A stretch of DNA of 6,603 nucleotides, from contig JAJQDJ010000095.1 in the NCBI GenBank assembly GCA_021202205.1, forward strand, positions 1 to 6,603, written 5' to 3'. A program made the translations under genes and the position numbers. Shown here piece by piece: positions 1 to 5,155 of this stretch. Position 1 is the stretch's first letter. Every line of letters begins with the position of its first letter. The notes under the pieces were generated by a model that was not told the DNA's origin, searched no databases, and saw only the letters and a list, made by a program, of their open reading frames with translations. This DNA comes from Erysipelotrichaceae bacterium (GTDB lineage Bacteria > Bacillota_I > Bacilli_A > Erysipelotrichales > Coprobacillaceae).

Positions 1-11
1 TAGACTCTTAG

Positions 12-40
12 ATTATACTATATTTACGCACACGGTGCAA
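12..40 (-). promoter_or_regulatory. possible promoter for a leftward gene beyond the window
   Basis: On the minus strand a perfect TATAAT lies at 17-12. A weak -35-like TTGCAC lies at 40-35, giving a 17-base spacer. It sits in the intergenic stretch after the ABC transporter gene and points off the left edge. The -35 match is only three of six and AT-rich DNA often yields chance -10 boxes, so this is tentative. The imperfect palindrome at 28-38 overlaps the -35 and spacer region. Confidence 0.35.
28..38. repeat. short inverted repeat GCAC-ACG-GTGC
   Basis: GCAC at 28-31 and GTGC at 35-38 are exact inverted repeats around ACG. A further TTT/AAA pairing is possible if a two-base bulge is allowed. 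It overlaps the possible edge promoter, so it could be an operator. It is too short for confidence. Confidence 0.25.
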
Positions 41-60
41 ATGAGGTTTTTAAATGAATC

Positions 61-80
61 ATCAAAGATACAACTTTGAT
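61..80. repeat. inverted repeat downstream of the ABC gene, weak terminator candidate
   Basis: ATCAAAG at 61-67 and CTTTGAT at 74-80 are exact inverted repeats with a six-base loop, about 30 bases past the stop of the leftward ABC gene. Read leftward, no U-tract follows, so it is a poor terminator for that gene. Read rightward, a T-rich stretch follows, but no rightward gene is seen to its left. The rest of 1-109 contains no supportable gene. Confidence 0.3.
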
Positions 81-109
81 TTCTCTTTGTCTTTTCTTTT
101 CCAAGTCCA

Positions 110-1750
110 TTAAGATATCCTTCCTTGATCCATAGATATGATTTGATCTGCAATCTTCATCGTTGACGAACGATGAGAAACAAGAATAATTGTTTTACCT
201 GTTTCGTTTTCCAAAGAACGCAATATCATAGCTTCATTCAATACATCGAGATTACTGGTTGGTTCATCAAGCAAAATACAAGGTTTGTCTGATAAGAAAG
301 CACGTGCAAGTCCTAAACGTTGTCTTTCGCCTCCCGAAAGAGATGCACCCAATTCACTCACATTGCTTTGATATCCCTCAGGTAAGCTCATGATAAAATC
401 ATGAATACTCGCTTTTTGACAAGCTGATACAATATCTTCATGCGTTGCATCTAAATTGGCAATCTTAAGATTATTTTCAATACTATCATGAAACAGAACG
501 GTTTCTTGAGTAACATAAGCGAACATATGACGCATATCTGATGTATTGATAGTTTTTAAGTCTTTATCGTTAATGGTAATGAATCCACTTGTAGGATCAT
601 AAAAACGCATCAGTAACTTTAATAATGTTGATTTACCGCTACCACTCTTACCAATAATACCCGTTGTTTTTCCTTTTGGTAATGAAATATCAATATCTTT
701 TAAAATAAGTTCACGATCATATTTAAAATCAACATGATTGACTTGAATATCATCAAATACAGTTGTCTCTTTATTATCGACTTCGTGAATCAATTCCTCT
801 TCATCCAATATAGCTATCACACGTCTTCCACTGCTTATAGTTGATAATAAATTATTGGATAATTGTGATAAAGCTGTAAAAGGTCCAAAGCTTGATGCCA
901 TTAAGACTGTACACATGATCACATCATAACTTGTTGTATAACCATTTTGATATTGAATAAACATAACAACAAACATAATGCATACTGATAGTGATATAAG
1001 TATCTGTGAAGCAACCATTTGATTACCTTCAATATTTTTCATCTTTTTTGATAAACGATCAATATGATCACTAAGATCCAACATCTCCTCTTTACGTTTG
1101 TTGCCTAAACGATACTGGAATAATGTATTGATCCCACGATAGGTTTCTAATAAGAAACTACTCATATTCCCTATTTCTTCACGATTTTCCTGGCCTGTAT
1201 TTTCCCCTTTTATACTGACAATATAGGGTATAATAATAGCCATAATAAAATAAGCAACAAAGGCAATGATCATAGCATATATATTCATACGATAAAATAA
1301 CGATAATAATATGATAGCCATAATGAAAGCAATCATACATGGTGATATGGTATGAGCATAAAAGACTTCTAATAATTCTACATCATTGGTTATAAGTGAA
1401 ATCAAGTTTCCTTTATCTTTACCATCTAATTTGGCAGGAGCCAAACGTCTTAAGGCTGTATAAACATGATCTCGAATAATAGCCAATAACTTAAAAGCAA
1501 TATAATGATTACAAGCTTGTTCAATATAATGAAGAACACCTCTAAACAAAGCAAATAATACAAGTATGATCAATATATGAGTTAATGAGATTGTTTGTAT
1601 ATTCAACAAAGCATGCATCGATAACACAGGAATAGAAATCGCACATACAAAGCCTAAAACACCCATAATAATCGCTATAAACATAATCGGCATAAGTGGC
1701 TTCACTAAGACAATCAATCTTTTCATGACCTGAAAACCTGATAATTTCAT
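110..1750 (-). CDS. ABC exporter subunit, CydC-like fused permease/ATPase
   Basis: This 546-residue half-transporter probably pairs with the product of the split gene just upstream to form a heterodimeric exporter in the cytoplasmic membrane. Residues 10-300 form the membrane domain, with about six hydrophobic segments. Residues 330-546 form the ATPase: Walker A GKSGSGKST at 367-375, Q-loop Gln415, signature LSGGE at 471-475, Walker B CILLDE at 491-496 with catalytic Glu496, and H-loop His526. The ATG overlaps the upstream TGA as ATGA, and GGAGG lies ten bases upstream, so the two are translationally coupled. The protein stops at GRIS, about 20 residues after the H-loop; many exporters carry 25-30 more residues there. 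I find no recognisable missing tail in the other frames, so the short end may be natural. CydDC exports cysteine and glutathione in E. coli, but no cytochrome bd genes are nearby, so the substrate is unknown. Confidence 0.9.
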   Translation of the reverse strand: MKLSGFQVMKRLIVLVKPLMPIMFIAIIMGVLGFVCAISIPVLSMHALLNIQTISLTHILIILVLFALFRGVLHYIEQACNHYIAFKLLAIIRDHVYTALRRLAPAKLDGKDKGNLISLITNDVELLEVFYAHTISPCMIAFIMAIILLSLFYRMNIYAMIIAFVAYFIMAIIIPYIVSIKGENTGQENREEIGNMSSFLLETYRGINTLFQYRLGNKRKEEMLDLSDHIDRLSKKMKNIEGNQMVASQILISLSVCIMFVVMFIQYQNGYTTSYDVIMCTVLMASSFGPFTALSQLSNNLLSTISSGRRVIAILDEEELIHEVDNKETTVFDDIQVNHVDFKYDRELILKDIDISLPKGKTTGIIGKSGSGKSTLLKLLMRFYDPTSGFITINDKDLKTINTSDMRHMFAYVTQETVLFHDSIENNLKIANLDATHEDIVSACQKASIHDFIMSLPEGYQSNVSELGASLSGGERQRLGLARAFLSDKPCILLDEPTSNLDVLNEAMILRSLENETGKTIILVSHRSSTMKIADQIISMDQGRIS

Positions 1751-2799
1751 GAACGATACACCTCCAATGCTTCCTGTTGTATAAATAATTGATCATATAA
1801 GCCATGTTGTGCCCTTAAGCTTTCATGATCACCTTTTTCAACAATCTGACCTTTATCCAATACATATATTTCATGACATAATTGAACACTGCTTAGACGA
1901 TGGGTAATAAGAATCACTTTCTTATATTTGGCGATTTGTTGAATGACATCTAATATCGCTTCTTCTGATTCAACATCAATATTACTTGTGGCTTCATCAA
2001 AAATATAGACATCACCATCATATAATAATGCTCTGGCGAGATTAAGACGTTGTTTTTGGCCACCACTTAAATTGCTTCCTGATTCTAATATTTCTGTTTC
2101 TAAACCATTTTGATTTTTAAAATAACCATCTAATTGAACCTGTTTCAATACATCCCAACATTGTTGATCTGTATATTGACCAAGATAATCAAGATTATCT
2201 CTGACATTTCCTTTAAATATCATAGGATCATGCGTCACATAGATAAAATGCTCCATAAAATCTTCATCATCAAGCTGACTTCTTTCTATGCCTTGAATTT
2301 GCATATGCTCGCATTGATAATAACCCATAATCAGTTTTGCAATCGTGCTCTTACCAGAGCCACTCTCTCCAACAATTCCAGTAAAGCCTTTATCAATAGA
2401 TAAAGATATATCTTTAAGGATTTGTCGATCATTATCATAGGAAAAATCTAAATGGTTGATATGAATATCCATAGGTTGATGAGAAAGTGTTTGATGCGCA
2501 TGATTGTTCATATCAACATCCATGATCTTGAAGATCTTCTCACTAGCAGCCATGCCATTCATCGCAATATGAAAATAACTGCCTAATTGACGCATTGGTA
2601 TAAAATATTCAAATGATATTAATATAATAAACATCGCTCCTATAAGTGAAACAGATCCTTGATCATAACCATATAAGGCACAAAAGCTTCCTAATGCTGC
2701 CCCACCATAAGCAACAATATCCATAACACTAATACTATTCAATTGCATAATAAGAACACGCATCGTCACTTTTCTAAAGTTTTCAGCTTCAATATTCAT
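1747..2799 (-). CDS. C-terminal part of a nonsense-split CydD-like ABC exporter subunit (TM5-6 plus ATPase)
   Basis: This 350-residue frame continues in the same reading frame from the membrane fragment at 2806-3459, after one TAA and two codons. Residues 1-20 look like the loop leading into TM5, about 23-43 is TM5, and about 48-66 is TM6. The ATPase follows: Walker A GESGSGKST at 144-152, signature LSGGQ at 244-248, Walker B VYIFDE at 264-269 with Glu269, and H-loop His300. The usual Q-loop glutamine is His190 (YVTHDP); I believe this occurs in some CydD-like proteins, but it could also mark an asymmetric ATP site. No good Shine-Dalgarno precedes the ATG at 2799, so expression would need reinitiation after the stop, readthrough, or correction of a sequence error. 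The ATPase motifs are intact, which suggests a recent or tolerated break. Together with the upstream part, the protein would be about 570 residues, normal for the family. Confidence 0.8.
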   Translation of the reverse strand: MNIEAENFRKVTMRVLIMQLNSISVMDIVAYGGAALGSFCALYGYDQGSVSLIGAMFIILISFEYFIPMRQLGSYFHIAMNGMAASEKIFKIMDVDMNNHAHQTLSHQPMDIHINHLDFSYDNDRQILKDISLSIDKGFTGIVGESGSGKSTIAKLIMGYYQCEHMQIQGIERSQLDDEDFMEHFIYVTHDPMIFKGNVRDNLDYLGQYTDQQCWDVLKQVQLDGYFKNQNGLETEILESGSNLSGGQKQRLNLARALLYDGDVYIFDEATSNIDVESEEAILDVIQQIAKYKKVILITHRLSSVQLCHEIYVLDKGQIVEKGDHESLRAQHGLYDQLFIQQEALEVYRS

Positions 2800-2805
2800 C
2801 TGTTT

Positions 2806-2808
2806 TTA
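2806..2808 (-). other. in-frame TAA interrupting the CydD-like gene
   Basis: Reading leftward the codons are GAT GAC TAT AAA TAA AAA CAG ATG AAT ATT. The frame is the same on both sides, and the protein sequence continues with family-like residues (KIYGSDDYK, then NIEAENFRKVTM). One base change from CAA, AAA or GAA would give this TAA. The break falls in the cytoplasmic loop between TM4 and TM5. Options are a true nonsense mutation (pseudogene), a split but functional subunit through reinitiation at the ATG six bases downstream, readthrough, or a sequencing error. Confidence 0.85.
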
Positions 2809-3459
2809 TTTATAGTCATCACTACCATATATCTTAAAAGTTGTGAGACCTTGAAGATTTTCTAAAAATCCATCTCCTAAAGTTGTATAGCTTGTCCAAT
2901 ATTTGGATAATAATTTCTTTGCGAACTTTTGCACAACAATAATACTTATAGGTATAAGTGGTACAAATATCAATAACACAAATGCACTGCGTGTATCAAA
3001 AAATAATGTTATGATAAATAATGTAACGGGAGCAAGGACGCTATAAAATAATTGGGGCAAATAGAGTGATACATAGGTTTCCAATTGATTGATACCTTCT
3101 ACAGATAATTGGACCAATTCACTTGTAGTGACATAATCCTGATAATGCATTCCTATTTCCCTAATTTTATCAAATAGCTTAATGCGTAGTGTTCGTTTAG
3201 TTTGACTTGCTGATAAATAAGCAAAGTGACTTTGTTGTTTCAAAACAATGCCTCTTATTATAAATGTCATCAATAAGATGAATAAAATTCTAACAATGAT
3301 AGTCATTGTTAGCGTATGATGAATGAGTTGATTAAACATATAACATAAGCCAAGTGTCAAAACAACATTACAAATCAGTCCTATCCATTGACATATCACT
3401 TGTTTTATAATATAAGGCAAAGCATCTGATAATTCTTTGATTAATCTTTTATCAAACAT
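2806..3459 (-). CDS. N-terminal membrane part of the split CydD-like ABC exporter subunit (TM1-4)
   Basis: This 217-residue fragment is the start of a type-I ABC exporter membrane domain. Hydrophobic segments lie near residues 17-40, 54-72, 132-152 and 157-177, and the region WTSYTTLGDGFLENLQGL (188-205) is typical of the loop after TM4 in CydD-like subunits. It ends at an in-frame TAA, and the rest of the subunit is at 2799-1747. The start is well supported: ATG at 3459 is preceded by AAAGGAGG five bases upstream. It is the first gene of the exporter unit and lies about 50 bases after scpB, with its own apparent promoter and operator. On its own it has no ATPase domain and could not transport; it could work only if it associates with the second fragment. 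Annotators might merge 1747-3459 as one pseudogene. Confidence 0.8.
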   Translation of the reverse strand: MFDKRLIKELSDALPYIIKQVICQWIGLICNVVLTLGLCYMFNQLIHHTLTMTIIVRILFILLMTFIIRGIVLKQQSHFAYLSASQTKRTLRIKLFDKIREIGMHYQDYVTTSELVQLSVEGINQLETYVSLYLPQLFYSVLAPVTLFIITLFFDTRSAFVLLIFVPLIPISIIVVQKFAKKLLSKYWTSYTTLGDGFLENLQGLTTFKIYGSDDYK

Positions 3460-3472
3460 AATTTCCTCCTTT

Positions 3473-3488
3473 GTTAGCGATAGCTAAC
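3473..3488. promoter_or_regulatory. palindromic operator candidate, MarR/MepR-like
   Basis: GTTAGC (3473-3478) and GCTAAC (3483-3488) are perfect inverted repeats separated by GATA. The site lies between the -10 box and the Shine-Dalgarno of the ABC exporter genes and covers the expected transcription start near 3484, an ideal place for a repressor. From memory, GTTAG half-sites mark operators of MepR, a MarR-family repressor of an efflux pump in Staphylococcus aureus. The link to that family here is inference. The site is too short to be a strong terminator and has no T-tract. Confidence 0.5.
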
Positions 3489-3490
3489 CT

Positions 3491-3520
3491 ATTATTACAA
3501 AAAAAGAGCTCATTAGTCAA
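3491..3520 (-). promoter_or_regulatory. promoter of the ABC exporter genes
   Basis: Read leftward, TTGACT (3520-3515, five of six to the consensus) is followed after 18 bases by AATAAT (3496-3491, five of six). The -35 box includes the scpB stop region and lies mainly in the loop of the scpB terminator hairpin, so one upstream gene's end and the next gene's promoter share bases. The start would be near 3484, inside the palindrome at 3473-3488. A separate promoter makes sense because a terminator stands between scpB and the exporter. Confidence 0.5.
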
Positions 3521-3526
3521 GCTCTT
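3499..3526 (-). terminator. intrinsic terminator of scpAB
   Basis: Read leftward, AAGAGCT (3526-3520), a nine-base loop and AGCTCTT (3510-3504) form a seven-base-pair stem, and the T-run reaches 3499. The 5' arm lies in the last codons of scpB and the loop contains its stop codon. The hairpin is short but has a good U-tract. Confidence 0.7.
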
Positions 3527-4085
3527 CACTGTATTTTGTATTAAAAATATCATCTTCATCAAAATCATTTTCTATTTCTTTAAGCTGTGGTAATTCATCT
3601 AAAGTCGTTAATGAAAAAGCATCCATAAATTCATCAGTAACACCATATAATATAGGTTTACCTGGACTATCTTCTCTGCCTACTTCTTTTATGAGTGCCT
3701 TCGCAACCAGTTTTCTTATCATAGCATCACTGCCTACACCACGTATTTCTTCAACACGCAAACGCGTTACAGGCTGATTATAAGCTATGATAGCCAATGT
3801 TTCTAATGCGGCATTAGAGAGACTCTTTTCATTTTGTTCAATCATTTGAGTATAGATATCATGATACTTTGATAAAGTCACCAATTTATAAACTCCTCCA
3901 TAATTGACAAGTTCATAGCCTTTCACAGTTCTTTCATTGATGATTTGGGCTAGTTCATCCAAAGCATTGGTTGCTTCGATTTTTTTGATATGAAGAATAG
4001 AGGATATTTGTTTGAGGGTTAAACCTTCATCACCTAATAAAAAAAGCATCCCTTCTATCACACTTAACAATTCATCATGTTCCAA
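3513..4085 (-). CDS. scpB: segregation and condensation protein B
   Basis: ScpB is the kite subunit of the bacterial SMC-ScpAB condensin. It dimerises and binds the middle of ScpA, helping SMC compact and separate new chromosomes on the nucleoid. The 190-residue length is normal. Residues 1-78 form the first winged helix (IEGMLFLLGDEGLTLKQI at 10-27). Residues 88-165 form the second, with the hallmark LETLAIIAYNQPVTRLRVEE at 94-113, then IRGV and the LYGVTDEF strand-turn near 147-153. Residues 166-190 are a very acidic tail. The start codon is TTG at 4085, directly after the scpA stop. It is supported by AAGGAG at 4100-4095 nine bases upstream and by alignment of the N-terminus; the next in-frame Met is residue 13, inside the first domain. 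It is co-transcribed with scpA and ends in a terminator that overlaps its 3' end. Confidence 0.96.
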   Translation of the reverse strand: MEHDELLSVIEGMLFLLGDEGLTLKQISSILHIKKIEATNALDELAQIINERTVKGYELVNYGGVYKLVTLSKYHDIYTQMIEQNEKSLSNAALETLAIIAYNQPVTRLRVEEIRGVGSDAMIRKLVAKALIKEVGREDSPGKPILYGVTDEFMDAFSLTTLDELPQLKEIENDFDEDDIFNTKYSEELD

Positions 4086-4814
4086 TTATGCCAACTCCTT
4101 TAAATATATATCTGCAAAATTCCCTTCCTGCTCGATGGATAGGATATTTTTATTCACCAAATCTAATATGGATAGAAATGTGACAACAAAGTAATTCTTT
4201 GATGGTTCATCAAAGAGATCATCAAGTTTGACTTTTTGATTTTTATGAAGTGAAAAGAATTGCTTGATTTGTTCACTTCTTTCTTCAATGGATATTTCTA
4301 CTCTAGCGATTTTTGATTCTAATGGCGCCATTAAAGCTTTTCTTTGATACATTTTTTGCATAGCTTTAATAAGATCATAGACTTCTAGATTACTAGGTAT
4401 CTGTGTACTTGTATCAATACTATATTCATCCATTAACGTTGGGGCTTTTGTGTGTTTGGTATGACGTGAGTCATACGCTTCTTTAAAGTCATCTAAGACA
4501 TCTTTGTATTTTTTGTATTCTATAAGGCGCTTGATTAATTGTTCGCGAGGATCTTCTTCATAGTCATCTTCTAGTGTTAATTTTTCTTTTGGCAATAAAA
4601 GCTTGCTTTTGGCTTCAATAAGTTGTGATGCCATGACAAGATATTCTGACATCGTCTCTAATTGACTTGGATCACAGGCATTGATATAAGCCAAATATTG
4701 ATCGGTAATGATGGAAACTTCTAAGGTTTCTAAATCCATTTCTTTTTCTTTAATCAGATGCAACAATAAATCCAATGGCCCTTGAAAATCATCTAATACA
4801 ACTTCATAACTCAT
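4086..4814 (-). CDS. scpA: segregation and condensation protein A (kleisin)
   Basis: ScpA is the kleisin that bridges the two heads of the SMC dimer and recruits ScpB, closing the condensin ring used in chromosome segregation. The 242-residue length is typical. The N-terminal SMC-neck-binding helical domain carries the family hallmark FQGPLDLLLHLIKEKEMD at 10-27. An acidic and charged middle follows (about 85-125), which would hold the ScpB-binding segment. The C-terminal winged helix occupies about 165-242. The ATG at 4814 is preceded by AAGGGG seven bases upstream. The gene abuts scpB with no gap, so the partners are made together. An extended -10 promoter lies just upstream, and the gene is divergent from the small gene at 4901. 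Confidence 0.96.
   Translation of the reverse strand: MSYEVVLDDFQGPLDLLLHLIKEKEMDLETLEVSIITDQYLAYINACDPSQLETMSEYLVMASQLIEAKSKLLLPKEKLTLEDDYEEDPREQLIKRLIEYKKYKDVLDDFKEAYDSRHTKHTKAPTLMDEYSIDTSTQIPSNLEVYDLIKAMQKMYQRKALMAPLESKIARVEISIEERSEQIKQFFSLHKNQKVKLDDLFDEPSKNYFVVTFLSILDLVNKNILSIEQEGNFADIYLKELA
4095..4100 (-). promoter_or_regulatory. ribosome binding site for the TTG start of scpB
   Basis: AAGGAG, read leftward, lies in the last codons of scpA (Lys-Glu) and ends nine bases before the TTG at 4085. It decides the scpB start and implies tight translational coupling of the two subunits. Confidence 0.7.
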
Positions 4815-4831
4815 CCAATCACCCCTTGGCC

Positions 4832-4840
4832 ATTATAACA
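4832..4840 (-). promoter_or_regulatory. extended -10 promoter of scpAB
   Basis: Read leftward, TGTTATAAT (4840-4832) is a perfect extended -10 box. No good -35 is seen at the right distance, which fits the extended type. Transcription would start near 4825, only about 11 bases before the scpA ATG and at the edge of its Shine-Dalgarno, so the leader would be very short. The 11-base palindrome TGATAATATCA at 4849-4859 covers the -35 region. Confidence 0.6.
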
Positions 4841-4848
4841 CAGATTTT

Positions 4849-4859
4849 TGATAATATCA
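4849..4859. repeat. short palindrome between divergent genes
   Basis: TGATA-A-TATCA is an exact inverted repeat in the 86-base gap between scpA and the rightward small gene. It overlaps the -35 position of the scpA promoter and lies upstream of the small gene. It could be a shared operator, but AT-rich DNA gives such short palindromes by chance. Confidence 0.2.
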
Positions 4860-4885
4860 TTATTTTGTTTTCAACATATATTAAT

Positions 4886-4892
4886 AAGGAGG
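4886..4892 (+). promoter_or_regulatory. strong ribosome binding site deciding the start of the small gene
   Basis: AAGGAGG ends eight bases before ATG 4901. This is near-perfect and sets the start at 4901. An upstream in-frame ATG at 4775 would lie inside scpA and lacks this support. Confidence 0.8.
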
Positions 4893-4900
4893 CGTATTTT

Positions 4901-5125
4901 ATGTATGAATATGATTATTACTATTATCCACTATACTATAGACCAACAATGATGCAATCACTCAAGTATTCATTCAATTGCAAAAATATATCCAAAGCTC
5001 TAGAAACAACCCAAAAGACACTCTATACAGTGAATCAGATTATTCCCACTATTAATCAAGTAAGACCCATCATTGCTAATGCAAAAACAGCTTTGCGCGT
5101 TGCCAATGCTGTTAAAGAGATGTAA
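4901..5125 (+). CDS. small protein with Tyr-rich N-terminus, function unknown
   Basis: This is the only convincing rightward gene. It encodes 74 residues from the ATG after a strong AAGGAGG and ends at a TAA directly before a terminator. Residues 1-16 are rich in tyrosine (YEYDYYYYPLYYRP from residue 2). Residues 28-74 look like an amphipathic helical segment with regularly spaced Thr, Val, Ile, Asn and Pro (QKTLYTVNQIIPTINQVRPI at 38-57), ending in a basic/alanine-rich helix. It has no signal peptide and no clear transmembrane helix. The pattern of a low-complexity Tyr/Pro head followed by a T-Q-K-x-L...P...P...A-K tail reminds me of the VrrA/YqfQ-type small proteins of Firmicutes, some thought to be spore-related, but I cannot confirm this. 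It is divergent from scpA and convergent with the dehydrogenase gene, so context gives no function. Its isolated unit with good signals makes it a real gene. Confidence 0.75.
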   Translation: MYEYDYYYYPLYYRPTMMQSLKYSFNCKNISKALETTQKTLYTVNQIIPTINQVRPIIANAKTALRVANAVKEM

Positions 5126-5153
5126 AAAAAACATGGATTTAATCCATGTTTTT
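5126..5153. terminator. bidirectional intrinsic terminator
   Basis: AACATGGA and TCCATGTT form a stem around TTTAA. With the flanking A and T runs the pairing reaches 11 base pairs (5127-5137 with 5143-5153). Each direction has a U-tract, and the hairpin sits exactly between the stop codons of the convergent small gene (5125) and dehydrogenase gene (5156). Confidence 0.88.
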
Positions 5154-5155
5154 CA

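Noticed and set aside
1542..1805. Open frame on the minus strand overlapping the start of the CydC-like gene and the end of the split gene
   Set aside because: It lies in another frame across two genes with clear family matches, has Cys/Tyr-rich composition typical of a shadow, and resembles nothing.
2134..2403. Rightward open frame within the ABC ATPase gene
   Set aside because: It is antisense to a well supported coding region and has no ribosome site or family-like motif.
2799..2815. Programmed frameshift or reassigned stop codon at the split transporter gene
   Set aside because: Both parts are in the same frame, so no frameshift is needed. TAA ends other genes here (scpA, scpB, the small gene and the dehydrogenase), so reassignment is not credible.
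110..3459. Confident assignment as cydDC, the cysteine/glutathione exporter for cytochrome bd assembly
   Set aside because: The similarity is to the CydDC-like family in general; no cydAB genes are in the window and the substrate cannot be read from sequence, so no gene symbols were given.
4775..4900. Extension of the small rightward gene to ATG 4775
   Set aside because: The extension lies partly inside scpA, has no ribosome site, and the strong AAGGAGG points to ATG 4901.
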